Source: a virus
Direction: 5' to 3' (one strand)
DNA: 48,023 nucleotides
IMG/VR virus record: IMGVR_UViG_3300032288_003414
Location: 1 to 48,023 of that record
Position 1 is the stretch's first letter, and each line of letters opens with the position of its first letter. The notes under the pieces are model-generated. The model was not told where the DNA came from, made no database searches, and was given only the letters and a program-made list of their open reading frames with translations. Below are positions 10,701 through 21,500 of the stretch, one piece after another. Position numbers and translations under genes: made by a program.

Positions 10701-13130
10701 ACATCTTTTTCCGTAGCATCTCAAGAGATCAATCCTACTGGTATTTTCTTTAAACCAGATGGTACTAGGATGTTTATCGTTGGGCATACCGGAGATGATA
10801 TAACCCAATATGATTTATCAACTGCTTGGGATGTTACTACCTCTACATTTGTAGCTAATTCAGCTGCAGGACTTTTAAGAGACGTTTTACCCCATGATTT
10901 ATTCTTCACGGCTAATGGAACAACAGTATATGTAGCAGGTCAATCAGACAACAATATAAATCAATTTAGTTTGTCCGAAGCATGGAATGTAGAAACTATA
11001 GCATATGTAGCCAACGGAAATGTAGGAACGAGAGAGGCTACACCAACAGGAGTACATTTTAGTTCGAACGGAAGCATAATGTATATTACTGGGTCTGGTT
11101 CTGATTCTTTACAAAGCTGGAACTTGTCTACGCCTTGGGATGTAACCACCGTATCATACGTAGCAAACACAAAACCCGTAACTGATAACCTTACATCGGT
11201 TAGATTCAATAGTGATGGAACAAAGGCATTTTTAACAGCAAGTGCTAATCATAAAATTTATCACTTTAATCTTGGAACTGCTTGGGATATTAGTACAGTC
11301 AATACTACTTCTTCTACTAGTTTTTATGTTAAACAATACGAATGGTTCCCTTCTGGATTATTTGTAAAAGAAGATACTGGAACAATATTTTTACTTGGAA
11401 CAAACAGCGATAAAGTTAATGTTTATCAAGCTTTGCCAAACTACAATGTTTCAATGCTTAATAGCGGTTTAAACTTTAACACTTCAAATCTACAAGTTAA
11501 AGTTACAAACACAACAAGCGGAAACACTAGATATGTAAGTGGATCTATCATCAAAGATATAGCCGTAAATACTGGTGGATATGCAGACTTCTGTGATAAT
11601 ACAGATATTCTTTATGTCACAAACGGAAGTATAAATGCGGTAGCAAATGCAATTTCCAATACTACCGGTGGTCTTGTCACATTAAATGTGACTGTCTCTG
11701 GAAGAGGGTTTGCAAATGTATCCTCTTTGAATATGTACATGGTAAATTCCACAGGTGGAGATATTCGTTACCTTAATACCAACGTAGTTAGTTCCATAAC
11801 CATTTCAGATGGTGGAACCGGATATCAAAACACAGACTATATAGTCGTATCTAGTCCAAACGGTATCTCTGCTACTGCAAACATTCAGACTACAACAACA
11901 GGTGAAATAGAGACTGTACAACTTACCAATAGAGGAAAGGACATCTTAGCTTGGTACGTTGATAGTTTAGAGATTGTCAATGGTGGTACTGGCTATTCAA
12001 ACGCAGATGTTATTAAATTCTGCGGTGGCGGTGGAACCGGTGCAAATGCCATACTATTAACCAATTCAACTGGTGGAATCACCAAAGTACACTTGGCAAG
12101 TGGAGGCATAAACTACGATTGTGCTCCTACCATAGAGATTGCAAATACAACTGGAGGAGTAGCGAACGGAAGTAGTGCAAATATAGTAGCAACCGTCTCT
12201 AAACCTACTACGTTTAGAATCTATAACTCTACAGGTCTCCCATCTTCTGGAAATTTTGCAGATTTAGCCTTAACGGTAAGACCTTCTCCAAATGTTACCG
12301 CCAATCTAATGTATGCTCCTGTATTTGGAAATACAACAAATATAGTAACACTATCAACTGCAGCCACTCTAGAGACATTTGTAGGAGATAGTGCAAATCT
12401 ATATTTCACGACTAAAGTAGCTCCAAATGTATCGCTAAATCTAACAAATCAAACTACTACATTTGATAGTTCTTTGTTTGCCGGTGACTATGTATTTTTA
12501 CAAACCGCAAGCGTCGGTGAACTCCACCAGGTAAATAGCGTGGTTAATTCTACATTGTTTACACTAAAATCCCTACCAGGATTTACAAATAATGGAGTGG
12601 CTATTTCGTCAGCTAGAATAACTGCTAGAGGAAATGTATTAGATCAAGCGACCGGTTATATTCAAGTGACAAACGCAAGTGGATTCTTTAGCGTAAATAC
12701 TAATGTTCTTGGTATTGCTTCTAGGACATATGCAAATGTCTCCCTTGTTTCCTATAATGATATAGCCAAGCCAATTCCAACGACTATAAGTCAGCTATTT
12801 AGCTATAAATTGCAAACTTCAGTTGGAAGCTTTATAGAGGATGAGATTTTATATTCTGGAAATACTATTACAGGTAATAGCGTGGCACGATATCATTCTG
12901 GAAATACAACTGCAATTAACGTTACAAATCAAGATGGATTATTCTATTCTGGAGAAACTATATACGGAGAAAGTAGTGACTCATATGCAATATTAGCCAC
13001 CGGAGATACGTATAAATATGAAGGTGATCTGGTAAGAGGTTCTGGTGAGATAATATATATAGAAAATATAGAACCTATCACGCGTTCAAACACCCAGTCA
13101 GAGACAATTAAGTTAATCTTGGAGTTCTAG
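7716..13130 (+). CDS. 8: Baseplate wedge protein, gp8-like, greatly expanded
   Basis: An 1,804-residue protein whose two ends match T4 gp8 (334 residues), a wedge protein that binds gp6, gp7 and gp10 in T4. Residues 1-185 keep the gp8 layout: an N-terminal helix, TIYYVFAGKP, a PPYPS turn, KRYDWQTN, FKCLDNN, and TADGYVWKYMYKI. The last 25 residues hold GSGEIIYIENIEPI and end in a strand like the T4 C-terminus. Everything between, roughly residues 190-1700, is insertion: many GGxGY/TGAxAxF turn repeats and a five-repeat propeller-like block (10711-11445). The gene follows the gp7-like gene after 12 bases with an AGAG ribosome site. The ends make the family call firm; the role of the insertion is unknown. 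Confidence 0.87.
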   Translation: MANNKVLTSDFKLHQIRQFIESISEPANTIYYVFAGKPTEYLLGDTTIDPPYPSVQTLTTTVYDEMVLGKQVTENDVRPLAKRYDWQTNVIYDMYDSQDANLKDKFFFVVSQEAGGYYVFKCLDNNGGKPSTSQPLFSSTSPDDPYYETADGYVWKYMYKIDATTYSKFTTLDYIPVVPDSNVSSNAVSGTIDVIKIENPGKNYNNYVSGTFGSTDVRINGIPTQYKLSTASAASNTSFYNGCIIKIVGGPIPEAVGEYRKVTSYSLVNGDGIITIDSPFITTPTGCQYEISPEVVIRGDGRQTVNAVARALVNSTASNTIYKVDILNKGRNYFLGSANAYAHPTVRTSNSVNDAVLRPIFAPKGGHGYDAEAELYVTSMGISVKLSNNEFDTISTDNDFRTIGLLKDPKFSNIKLNYSSISGSTFIDNEEVVQAKLDRLGGSVGVSSDSANVYGLGTLTSLYIDSSPYETTYSNADIITISNVVINAICNVTTNTTGGLDSISIVSAGYGFSDTVSPVLTISNTTGGNTRYFSSRIISNTTLLETGRGYNNSDYITISSTTASANATATITTNSIGGIESVVITNSGKHFSCNEIGIVQIVNEGRGYNSTVNNVITVTGGGGTGAVLRFTNNATGNITSITVLNAGRGYTSSPAANAIGSPTVNAEFNVVLQTTGLTVRIANSTGGFSNGSKILDSAVIANGSSGLYSNSDVITFQSHTVPQGNAFANVVTIPGGTLNNIVVNTTSGNYGFTIGNNSTNVFVSNSSGGNIRFFNGKIVSSVISTNTAPYYKIVGIRPSSAGSGYDSTKVLRVDINDGGTGYDSTANNLIIFSAPGSGTTANAFFSNDLNGTITSVTMVANGTGYTSAPTVTVNPTANGIGANLTAVLANTLTITSTTGGYGAVAYFSNSVVGAVNVVSIANGGFNYLTQASTNAYISDTAGTGAVFEVLLGGGSTVFANGDQVTVFGGIASPNALANISLDYTLNNFSHVYYTNTSFSVASQEINPTGIFFKPDGTRMFIVGHTGDDITQYDLSTAWDVTTSTFVANSAAGLLRDVLPHDLFFTANGTTVYVAGQSDNNINQFSLSEAWNVETIAYVANGNVGTREATPTGVHFSSNGSIMYITGSGSDSLQSWNLSTPWDVTTVSYVANTKPVTDNLTSVRFNSDGTKAFLTASANHKIYHFNLGTAWDISTVNTTSSTSFYVKQYEWFPSGLFVKEDTGTIFLLGTNSDKVNVYQALPNYNVSMLNSGLNFNTSNLQVKVTNTTSGNTRYVSGSIIKDIAVNTGGYADFCDNTDILYVTNGSINAVANAISNTTGGLVTLNVTVSGRGFANVSSLNMYMVNSTGGDIRYLNTNVVSSITISDGGTGYQNTDYIVVSSPNGISATANIQTTTTGEIETVQLTNRGKDILAWYVDSLEIVNGGTGYSNADVIKFCGGGGTGANAILLTNSTGGITKVHLASGGINYDCAPTIEIANTTGGVANGSSANIVATVSKPTTFRIYNSTGLPSSGNFADLALTVRPSPNVTANLMYAPVFGNTTNIVTLSTAATLETFVGDSANLYFTTKVAPNVSLNLTNQTTTFDSSLFAGDYVFLQTASVGELHQVNSVVNSTLFTLKSLPGFTNNGVAISSARITARGNVLDQATGYIQVTNASGFFSVNTNVLGIASRTYANVSLVSYNDIAKPIPTTISQLFSYKLQTSVGSFIEDEILYSGNTITGNSVARYHSGNTTAINVTNQDGLFYSGETIYGESSDSYAILATGDTYKYEGDLVRGSGEIIYIENIEPITRSNTQSETIKLILEF
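10711..11445 (+). repeat. Propeller-like repeat block inside gp8-like protein
   Basis: About five units of roughly 48 residues, each with a pattern PTGIFFKPDGTRMFIVG, then a short D-x-I-x-QY/F strand, then LSTAWDVTT-like text. SxxGTxxYxxG strands followed by an aspartate or asparagine turn and a W-[DN]-[VI] motif are typical of beta-propeller blades. The repeats cover about residues 1000-1243 of the gp8-like protein and are flanked by GGxGY-type repeats. A partial or complete propeller domain is inferred; five blades alone would be on the low side, so neighbouring sequence may contribute. Confidence 0.7.
13011..13018 (+). promoter_or_regulatory. Possible late promoter motif TATAAATA
   Basis: A perfect match to the T4 late promoter core, 117 bases upstream of the DUF4815-type gene, but inside the gp8-like coding region where it encodes Tyr-Lys-Tyr. 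It may be chance in AT-rich coding sequence. T4 late promoters do occur inside upstream genes. Confidence 0.3.
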
Positions 13131-13134
13131 TTAA

Positions 13135-16100
13135 ATGCCTATCCAAACTGATCTAAGTAGAGCCCCTTATTATGATGATTATAATGAAAAAGACAATTAT
13201 CACCGGATACTATTTAAGCCATCTGTTGCCGTACAGGTAAGAGAACTAAATCAACTCCAGACTATACTTCAAAATCAAATTGAAAGATTTGGCGATAACG
13301 TATATAAGAGAGGCACCATAATAGATGGTTGCAATTTTATTTTCTTTAATGATCTTCCATATGTAAAAATCAATGATACTCAATTAGATGGTGCTCCAGT
13401 AAACGTTTCTAGATTTAAAGGAATGTTTGCAAAAAATGCTAAAAACTTAATTGCTAAAATTATAGAAACTTCTGACGGATTTGAGGCCACTGCACCAAAT
13501 TTAAATACCTTACATGTTCAATATTTGAATTCAGGAGCTTCTGGTAATAGTTTTGCTTTTTCAAGAGGTCAAACTATCACCATATATGATCCAGCATTAA
13601 GGCTGTTTGAAGCCGATGTTATCACTAAGTCTGCTGGGTTTAGTAACAATGATAACTTAGTCATATTAAGTGCAATTGCTATAAGTAATTCTTTAGGTGG
13701 AAGCTCTTTTGTTAATTCCACTGGTGGTGCTTGTACATTTTCTGTAGGGGAAGTGGTAACACATTCCGTCACAGGAGCACAGGCAGAGATTCGTCAAGTT
13801 AATTCGACTGCTAACCAGCAAACAACTATTCTAAAGATAAGACCACTTGCTGATAATCTTAGAGTAGGAAACTCTGCATCTTGGCAATTCACTTTAAATG
13901 CAAATGCTACAATCACTTCTGCACAAACTAATATTACAGCGTCTTTAGATCATGTAATAGGAAGTGGAGCCTACGGAAGCATTATAACCGATGCACAAGG
14001 AGGAGTACGTAGTGTAATTATTCAAGGAGGAGGCCAAGAATACTATGTAGAACCTTATATTACGGTTTCCTACAATTCTAGAAACATGAATAGTAATGTA
14101 AATTCTTTGATTAATTCATTGAATATTACTTCTAAGAATTATATGGCAAAGGTGGCGGTAAACGATGATGCCACTGCTATTGGTAACGGAGTAGGAATTG
14201 CAGTTTCTGAAGGAATAATATATCAAAAAGGTCATTTCACAAGAGTAACTGAGCAGTTCGTTGTTGTTGATAAGTATAATCCAAGGTCTAATAACGTAGT
14301 AGGATTTGACACGAAAGAAGAAATTATTACGTTTAGACAAGACTCAAACTTATTAGATAACGCTGCTGGAACTTTAAATAGAAATGCTCCTGGTGCAGAT
14401 CGTCTTAAGCTTACTCCTTATCTAACTATAAAAACAAAAGAAGAAGCTGATTCAAATAATCAGTTTTTACCGATTATTGAATACAATCTTGGAAAACCCT
14501 TTAGACAGAGAAAGGGTACACAGTTTAACTCTATAGCTAAAGAATTAGCACAACGCACCTACGAACAAAGCGGAAACTATGTACTAGATCAATTTTTAGT
14601 TTCAACCGAAAGCATTGAAGCTATCAATGACGGTGCAACGAAGTACAGAGTCAATGTAGATCCTGGAACTGCGTATATAGACGGTTATAGAATCCAAACA
14701 TTTGCCCCATATTCAGTTGATGCTGATAAAGCAACTGATACCTTAGTAAAAAATACATCAATACAATTAAAATATGGAAATTATATTTTAGTTAATGAAT
14801 TTGCAGGTTGGATAAACTCAACAATCGGTGGAAATATTTTACTAAAAGGAAGCAAGGCGGAATACGTAACTAAATCTGGAAATTCTTCAGGACCATCTCA
14901 ATTTCCAGAACCTTCAGGCACTGCAGGTGGAACTACTGTAGGAAAGGCAAAAGTTAGAAATGTATCTTGGGTGTCAGGTTCACCTGGTACACCAGACGCT
15001 ATATACGCTATACATTTATTTGACATTCGTATGGCTCCTGGAAAAAACTTTGCCACAAACGTAAAAAGTGTGTTTTGGAATGGTGTTGATAATAAAAATG
15101 CTCTAGGCGACGTTATATTAAACAGTGCCAACCAAGCGGTATTAAGTGACGTTTCTTCTAGCGGTTTAATTTTTCCAGTAGGCGCTAGCGCTATTAAAAA
15201 TATTAACGCAGTGAGCTATACTTATAGATCTGCAATAAGAGATGGTACTTTAAACGCAGATGGTACCTTTAAAGCAACTATAGCACAAAATCCAAATGAA
15301 GTATTTCCCTATCAAAGTTATTTAAACGAAAGCGATAAAGAAACCTTAGTATTAATTACAACGGCAAATGCACAAGCATCTGTTAATGCTTCTGGTGGAG
15401 TTAGTGTGAGTGGCTGCACCACAGTCACAGGAACTGGAACTAAGTTTAATACAGACTTTACACCAGGCGACTACATTAAAATTTATAACGCAACTGATGG
15501 GGAAATAAGAAGAATTGTAAGTATAGCAAATGCTACATCTATGACGATAAATCATAGTACTGCAAATGCTTATGTTTCGGCAAACGCCGTTCTGTTTTTC
15601 CCACAATACGCTCCTATTCCACTAGCAGGAAGAACAAATAGAACTGCAAATTTAGAATCTAATACCACCCTTACGATCTATGTAGGAAATACATTAGTTT
15701 CCTCTGCAAATGCGTCGTTAGATTTTAATGTAAGACACACAGATCCAGTAGTGCCTAAAAGGGTAATTAGAAAAGCATTTGTAAGATTAAACACATCAAC
15801 AAATCTAGCTAATACTCAAGGACCATGGTGTCTTGGTGTACCAGATATATTTAGATTAAGAGATGTATTCTTAGGTGATACGGTCGAGTTTATTGGAAAT
15901 ACAACAAATATATCTGCCAATACAATTGTATTTAATAATACAGATCTTGAAAACGGTGATGTTGTTACGTATGCAACTGCGGTCTCAAATTCAGTAGTGT
16001 TTGTAGGAAATACAACATTTATTGTACAAGGAAATAATACTGCAAATGGTTTCTTAGTTTTAGGAAACACAAAGGTATCTCAATTTGTCGCAAACCAAGC

Positions 16101-18531
16101 TGTAGTTTATAATGTAGGAACAGGTAATACCGTCATTGGAGGTCTTGCAAATGGTTCAACATATTTTGTAATAGTTGCAAATACCACAGCTATACAGCTA
16201 AAAGCCACTACTACCGGCGCCGCAATCAATCTAACGTCAGTTCCAACAAGTAGTCAACCCGGCCACTTCTTGAATATTAAAAATGTCATCGATGGGCTGT
16301 CAAATAATCAACAATATTATGTAGTAAACGCCACAGCAAATGGAGTTAAACTCTCTACTACAGAGGGAGGAACTCCAATCGGGATCTACGCCAACTCTGG
16401 AACATCAACGTTACAATATTTACAATACGTTAAGCCAAGAGTAAAAAATTCAATTAGATCAGCTTTTTGGATTGATCACAACCAGAGAAAAGATTACTAT
16501 GACTTAGGTTATCTTTATAAGCAGCCAGGTTATGTGCTTCCTCCTTACCATGACATTTTAGTGCAATTTGATGCCTTTACTGTATCAAAGCACGGATTAA
16601 AAACCATTTCATCTTATCCAATAAGAGATGATCTATCATTAGCTAATAATAACTCTGCGGTACACACATTAGAAATACCAGAACTGCTACATGATAATGG
16701 AGAATATTTCGATCTAAGAGATAGTTTAGATCTTAGACCATATCGTGATAATACTGCAATTATAACAAAAAACCATAAACTAGCTACATTAAATCCAATT
16801 GATTTTGATGGATTTGTTTCAAATACTACCTTCTATTTTGAAGGAGGTAATAAAAAGTTCCCGACTCCATTAGCTCCATGCGATTTAACATATGAACAAT
16901 ATTTGGGTAGAGTTGACGCAGTAGTTTTATCTGGAAATGGACAAGTAAAAATCATTGAAGGAACACCTTCACTAAATCCCAGAGAACCTAGAATCAGCGA
17001 CTCTGTAGTCCTTCTTAATCATTTAATCGTTCAGCCATATCCAAGCTTACCAAAAGTTCTTGGGTCTGAGTTGGAAATTTACATGGATAAAAAAATCCAA
17101 AATGTGACTGCGGTTGAAAGACGAAGAGAGAACTATGTTGTTAGTACTCCAAAATTACCTTCTGGAAGTAGAACTACACAACAAAAACCATATACCATGA
17201 AGGACATTGCTTCTCTTGAAAGGAGAATTGCAGATCTTGAGTATTATGTGTCATTAAGTTTCACTGAAGATAGAGTTAATAACCTTCAGATTCCTAGTAG
17301 CGTAGATTCTGCAGAAAATCGATTTAAATTTGGATTCTTTGTCGACAACTTTACAACTGGTGATTTTGCTGAAATCAATGATCCCCATTATTATGCTCAG
17401 ATTTTTGGGTTTGAATTAGGACCAAGAAAACGTCAATTTAAATTAAATTATAAATTCAATTTAGCAGACGTTGAAACTGCAAAATGCTTAAGTGGAGATA
17501 AAATTCTACTTCCCAGTAGATCAGTTAGCATTATTACGCAAAATAAAGCAACAGAGCCTACAACCGTAAACGTTTCTGTAACAGAAACTGTTTTGACGAC
17601 TACAGGAACTGAAATAACCACAACGACTACTAGAATAGTTTCTATACCAGCCGAAGAATGGGAGCAGATAAGAGCTGCTGCAACTTCAAATACCGCAGCA
17701 AACACTGGAGCCCAATCCTCAACGACAACTACCGCAGGTAACACCAACGTTGAATACGCAACGGTTACTAAGAGCAGAGTAGTGGATGTTGCTGATGGTG
17801 AAAGGACTATCGACAATTTAACTATAAGAAATCTTTCTTATAATAACGTGTTGTATAATGAATTTGTAGCAAGTAAGCTTGGAGGAACAATTACCTTCTC
17901 TTATAATGGTTACAACTGGTATTATCGTGGAGGATATTATGGATACTACAATGGTTACTATAATGGCTTCTTCTATGGATATACAAATCCAGGAATAATT
18001 TTAGAAAGATATCAAGGAGGAAGTTGGACACCAGTTCAAATATCATCATATGCGCTTTCTCCTAGAATAAATACTATTGGATATTATGGAAATCCATCAA
18101 CTTATTATTATGCTGGATGGACTGCAAATTATACATATACTGCTAGCAATGAAACTAGATTTAGATTTAGAAATCTATACGCTTGGTGGTGGGGATATAA
18201 TTTATACTTAAGTTTAAGATACCCAGTTTCCAAACAAGAAACACAATTCTATACGGTTCAAGAGCCCGTGCAAATAACTGTAGGATCTACGTCATCTTCA
18301 GCGAATACAACGTCTGTATATACAGTAGACAGTGCAACTGGAACAGCAACTAGAACTGAACTTGTAACGTCTGTATCTGTTGTGAGTAATACTCAGAGTG
18401 TAACGACATCATTATTTAATCCTAAACCATCAGCATTAATGAGGACGGATCAATTGTTTAATTTACCTGAGAATATGAACTCTCCATATATAGATCTGTT
18501 ATCCTATATTCAATCTGATATTAATAGTTAG
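13135..18531 (+). CDS. Very large DUF4815-type baseplate/tail structural protein
   Basis: An 1,798-residue protein with the DUF4815 signature found in structural proteins of marine T4-like phages. The N-terminus has LSRAPYYDDYNEKDNYHRI and VQVRELNQLQTILQNQIERF. Later segments typical of this family are GVPDIFRLRDVF, YYDLGYLYKQPGY, FDLRDSLDLRPY, and a coiled segment around residue 1365 with SLERRIADLEYYVSL followed by FGFFVDNFTTGDF. Two copies of the repeat seen in the gp7-like protein lie near residues 980-1085. Residues about 1590-1690 are extraordinarily rich in Tyr, Trp and Gly. The gene has a GGAG ribosome site and is followed at once by another large structural gene. Its place (T4 gp9/gp10 position) suggests a peripheral baseplate or fibre-attachment role, which is inference. 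Confidence 0.8.
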   Translation: MPIQTDLSRAPYYDDYNEKDNYHRILFKPSVAVQVRELNQLQTILQNQIERFGDNVYKRGTIIDGCNFIFFNDLPYVKINDTQLDGAPVNVSRFKGMFAKNAKNLIAKIIETSDGFEATAPNLNTLHVQYLNSGASGNSFAFSRGQTITIYDPALRLFEADVITKSAGFSNNDNLVILSAIAISNSLGGSSFVNSTGGACTFSVGEVVTHSVTGAQAEIRQVNSTANQQTTILKIRPLADNLRVGNSASWQFTLNANATITSAQTNITASLDHVIGSGAYGSIITDAQGGVRSVIIQGGGQEYYVEPYITVSYNSRNMNSNVNSLINSLNITSKNYMAKVAVNDDATAIGNGVGIAVSEGIIYQKGHFTRVTEQFVVVDKYNPRSNNVVGFDTKEEIITFRQDSNLLDNAAGTLNRNAPGADRLKLTPYLTIKTKEEADSNNQFLPIIEYNLGKPFRQRKGTQFNSIAKELAQRTYEQSGNYVLDQFLVSTESIEAINDGATKYRVNVDPGTAYIDGYRIQTFAPYSVDADKATDTLVKNTSIQLKYGNYILVNEFAGWINSTIGGNILLKGSKAEYVTKSGNSSGPSQFPEPSGTAGGTTVGKAKVRNVSWVSGSPGTPDAIYAIHLFDIRMAPGKNFATNVKSVFWNGVDNKNALGDVILNSANQAVLSDVSSSGLIFPVGASAIKNINAVSYTYRSAIRDGTLNADGTFKATIAQNPNEVFPYQSYLNESDKETLVLITTANAQASVNASGGVSVSGCTTVTGTGTKFNTDFTPGDYIKIYNATDGEIRRIVSIANATSMTINHSTANAYVSANAVLFFPQYAPIPLAGRTNRTANLESNTTLTIYVGNTLVSSANASLDFNVRHTDPVVPKRVIRKAFVRLNTSTNLANTQGPWCLGVPDIFRLRDVFLGDTVEFIGNTTNISANTIVFNNTDLENGDVVTYATAVSNSVVFVGNTTFIVQGNNTANGFLVLGNTKVSQFVANQAVVYNVGTGNTVIGGLANGSTYFVIVANTTAIQLKATTTGAAINLTSVPTSSQPGHFLNIKNVIDGLSNNQQYYVVNATANGVKLSTTEGGTPIGIYANSGTSTLQYLQYVKPRVKNSIRSAFWIDHNQRKDYYDLGYLYKQPGYVLPPYHDILVQFDAFTVSKHGLKTISSYPIRDDLSLANNNSAVHTLEIPELLHDNGEYFDLRDSLDLRPYRDNTAIITKNHKLATLNPIDFDGFVSNTTFYFEGGNKKFPTPLAPCDLTYEQYLGRVDAVVLSGNGQVKIIEGTPSLNPREPRISDSVVLLNHLIVQPYPSLPKVLGSELEIYMDKKIQNVTAVERRRENYVVSTPKLPSGSRTTQQKPYTMKDIASLERRIADLEYYVSLSFTEDRVNNLQIPSSVDSAENRFKFGFFVDNFTTGDFAEINDPHYYAQIFGFELGPRKRQFKLNYKFNLADVETAKCLSGDKILLPSRSVSIITQNKATEPTTVNVSVTETVLTTTGTEITTTTTRIVSIPAEEWEQIRAAATSNTAANTGAQSSTTTTAGNTNVEYATVTKSRVVDVADGERTIDNLTIRNLSYNNVLYNEFVASKLGGTITFSYNGYNWYYRGGYYGYYNGYYNGFFYGYTNPGIILERYQGGSWTPVQISSYALSPRINTIGYYGNPSTYYYAGWTANYTYTASNETRFRFRNLYAWWWGYNLYLSLRYPVSKQETQFYTVQEPVQITVGSTSSSANTTSVYTVDSATGTATRTELVTSVSVVSNTQSVTTSLFNPKPSALMRTDQLFNLPENMNSPYIDLLSYIQSDINS

Positions 18532-18543
18532 GGGAAATAATTA

Positions 18544-21500
18544 ATGGCTACGCTTTCGACTACAAATACAGGTCAAGTTTTAGCAAATGGTTCTGTTGCT
18601 TCTGGGGGATGGTGGTACAACAATAACTATACATATACAATTCCCGCTAACAGTAAATATGCCAATATAGGATGGTATAACACAGCTGGAAATGATTCTT
18701 TTAATATATCAACTGGTTGGTCATGGTGGTGGAATTATAATGGGCAAAACCATGGTCCCCATACTATATACAAACAATATACCTATGAAACTACCGGATT
18801 AAAACCTAATACCTATTATAACGTAGTAACGACTAGAAAAATAAAAAATAACTGTGCTATACAGCCAGGAAAAAAGACTATAACCCGTTATAATGAGTTT
18901 GAATCAACCGGCGTCAACCTAAAAGAAAGCGGTAAAGTAACTGGAACTGCTCCAAACATAGTATATAATTCATTGGCTGATCAGCCAATGAGAACCGACT
19001 CCCAAGGTCATTTAACAATGATTTTTGATGCAGCGGTTTGGTCTAAGGACGCAGGTTCTGCGTTTGAAGGCGGTTGGTGGTTAAATTGGTTAACAATCAA
19101 TGGCTATAAGACGACAGCTGCTCAAGATGCATGGTATACATCAAAGGGAGCAACAAAAGATCCTGAAACAGGAGTATGGTCCTTTCCAGTATCTGCAGAT
19201 AAAGGTTATGGCTGGTATTATAACTATCCTTACTACCATGGATGGTGGGGTTATTATGGATGGTTCTGGAAAGGTGCCAGAATTTCAGTAAGATTAGTAG
19301 AAGCTGGACCAGTCGACGCTGCTCCTGCCGCTAATACTACAATTGGAGGTTCTAGTCAACCATCAACTCCTACTGGAGGTGGAAGTACTTCAGGAAACGG
19401 AGCTCCTACCGTTAACTCTACATCTAGAGATCTAGGTGTAATCAGTACCGAAAGACGATTTGGTACCAACGGAGAAGTTGGTCTTTCTGAAGTCACATTG
19501 TATTTTGACTATGCACAAACATTTTATTTAGATCCTGCTTTACTGGACAATAGTCAATATGTGTCTTTGACTGATGTCAGACTATTTTTCCAACAAAAAC
19601 CACATAGAACAAATAATCAGTCCGGTTTAGAAAATCCAGGAGTATTTGTATTCTTAACAGAGGTGGCGGATGGAGTTCCTGATCTAAGATTAGCATACAG
19701 AGATTCAATTGTTCGTGTTAGCTATGATGAAGTTAGTTCATCGTTAGATGCGACTGAAGATACTGTATTTGCGTTTAGTTCTCCTATCGCCCTAAAGACT
19801 GGCAAACAATATGCTATTGTTATTAACTTTGAAGATCCACAATATTCATTATGGACTGCGACTCAAGGAAAGAAGTTAATAGGTTCTGAAGAGACCTGCG
19901 ATGGTGCTTACAATTTTGGTAAACTATTTAGAGCTAGTAATTATGGAGAAATTGATAATGATCCAAAAACTCAGGACGAGGTATTAAAGCCTTTACCTGC
20001 TACTGATCTTAAGTTTACAATTAGCGCTCTACAATTTACCGACGATCAAGGAAATCTTCAAACAAATAAAATAGAACTTGTAAATGAAGATTATGAGTTT
20101 ATAATTGTAAAAGATCCTACCTCCGCAGTTGGAAATGGAAATTTAGTTATAACTTTTGGTGGAAATCAATTATGTTATCAGGATTTTGGTAACGCCGAAG
20201 CAAACGTTACATTCTACGGAAGAGGAAAGGTTTCTTTAGACTCGGCACCAGTTTATATCTATGGAGAGCAAGAATTTCAAGAACCTCCTAGAATCAATGT
20301 TCCATTTGGTGATCTAACCACTAGGATTGAAGTTGGACAATATTTAAGAGGTACCGGAACTAATTTCGTAACTGATTTCCAAACTGCAGATAAAATCATA
20401 CTTACAGATGGTATTGTTTCAAATGGAGTTTATGGAAACATTGCAATTAGAGAAGTAAGACGAATTGTAAGTGATACAGTATTGATTATAGATGAACCAT
20501 GTACGTTTAGCATGAGCAATGGTTTCTATAAATCTACTGCTGTTGCTAAGATGGATAACATCTTGTTTAATCCAGACACTCTAGTAATGAAGGAAAGTAA
20601 TGCTAGAGAAGATATAATGTTTATCGCAAACGGTGTTAATTACATAACATTCACCGGCGGCACAGGATATAGCAATACCGATTATATTTCTTTCACTGGA
20701 AATGGAGCTTTTTATCCAGGAACTGCAAACATAGTCACTGATGCTTCTGGTACAATACAATCGATTAATATTACAAATTCAGGGGCGTATTTTGTAGCAA
20801 ATCCAAGCGCTACTGTATATAAGTCAGGTGGTGGATTGAGTACTGGTTCTGGTGCTACATTTAGAGTACAACTCGGATCTCAGCTTAGAACACAGCAATA
20901 TGGTGGAAAAGCTGAAATTCTAGATGTATCTTATTTCCCAGTAAGTTACTTTGTTCCAAGTTTGCAATTTAATATCAAGGGCGGTAAGATCAAAGACTAT
21001 GAAATGGTATTTGCGGTTGAAACAGATGCCACCAGTCTGCAAGCAACCCAAGATACTGCAAACACTCCTGATATAACTTACACCTTACTAGACGAAAACT
21101 ATCTTCCAGTTGTAACAGAAGAAGCTACAGAAATTGAAAAATATAATGCAGTAGTTCTTTCTAAGTCTCTAGAAATGCTGAATTCGGCTTCTCTAGTTAG
21201 ATCTTCGTCTGAAGGTAAGAGTGCAATCATTAGATTTAGTATGACTGCAGACAATCGTTATGATTCTCCAGAACTACATCGTCAAGTTGCAGCAGCATAT
21301 GTATTCCAAAATGAAATTAATAATGATGCGACAGGCGAACATTTAGGATCAGGCAATGCAGTAGCCAGACACATATCTAAAAAGATTAGCTTCGCTAAAG
21401 ATAGATTTGCAGAAGACATTCGCGTAATTTCTATCATGTATAAACCTCCTGGTACTGACGTCAAGATCTATGCTAAATGCCATAACTCTAAGGATGAAGA

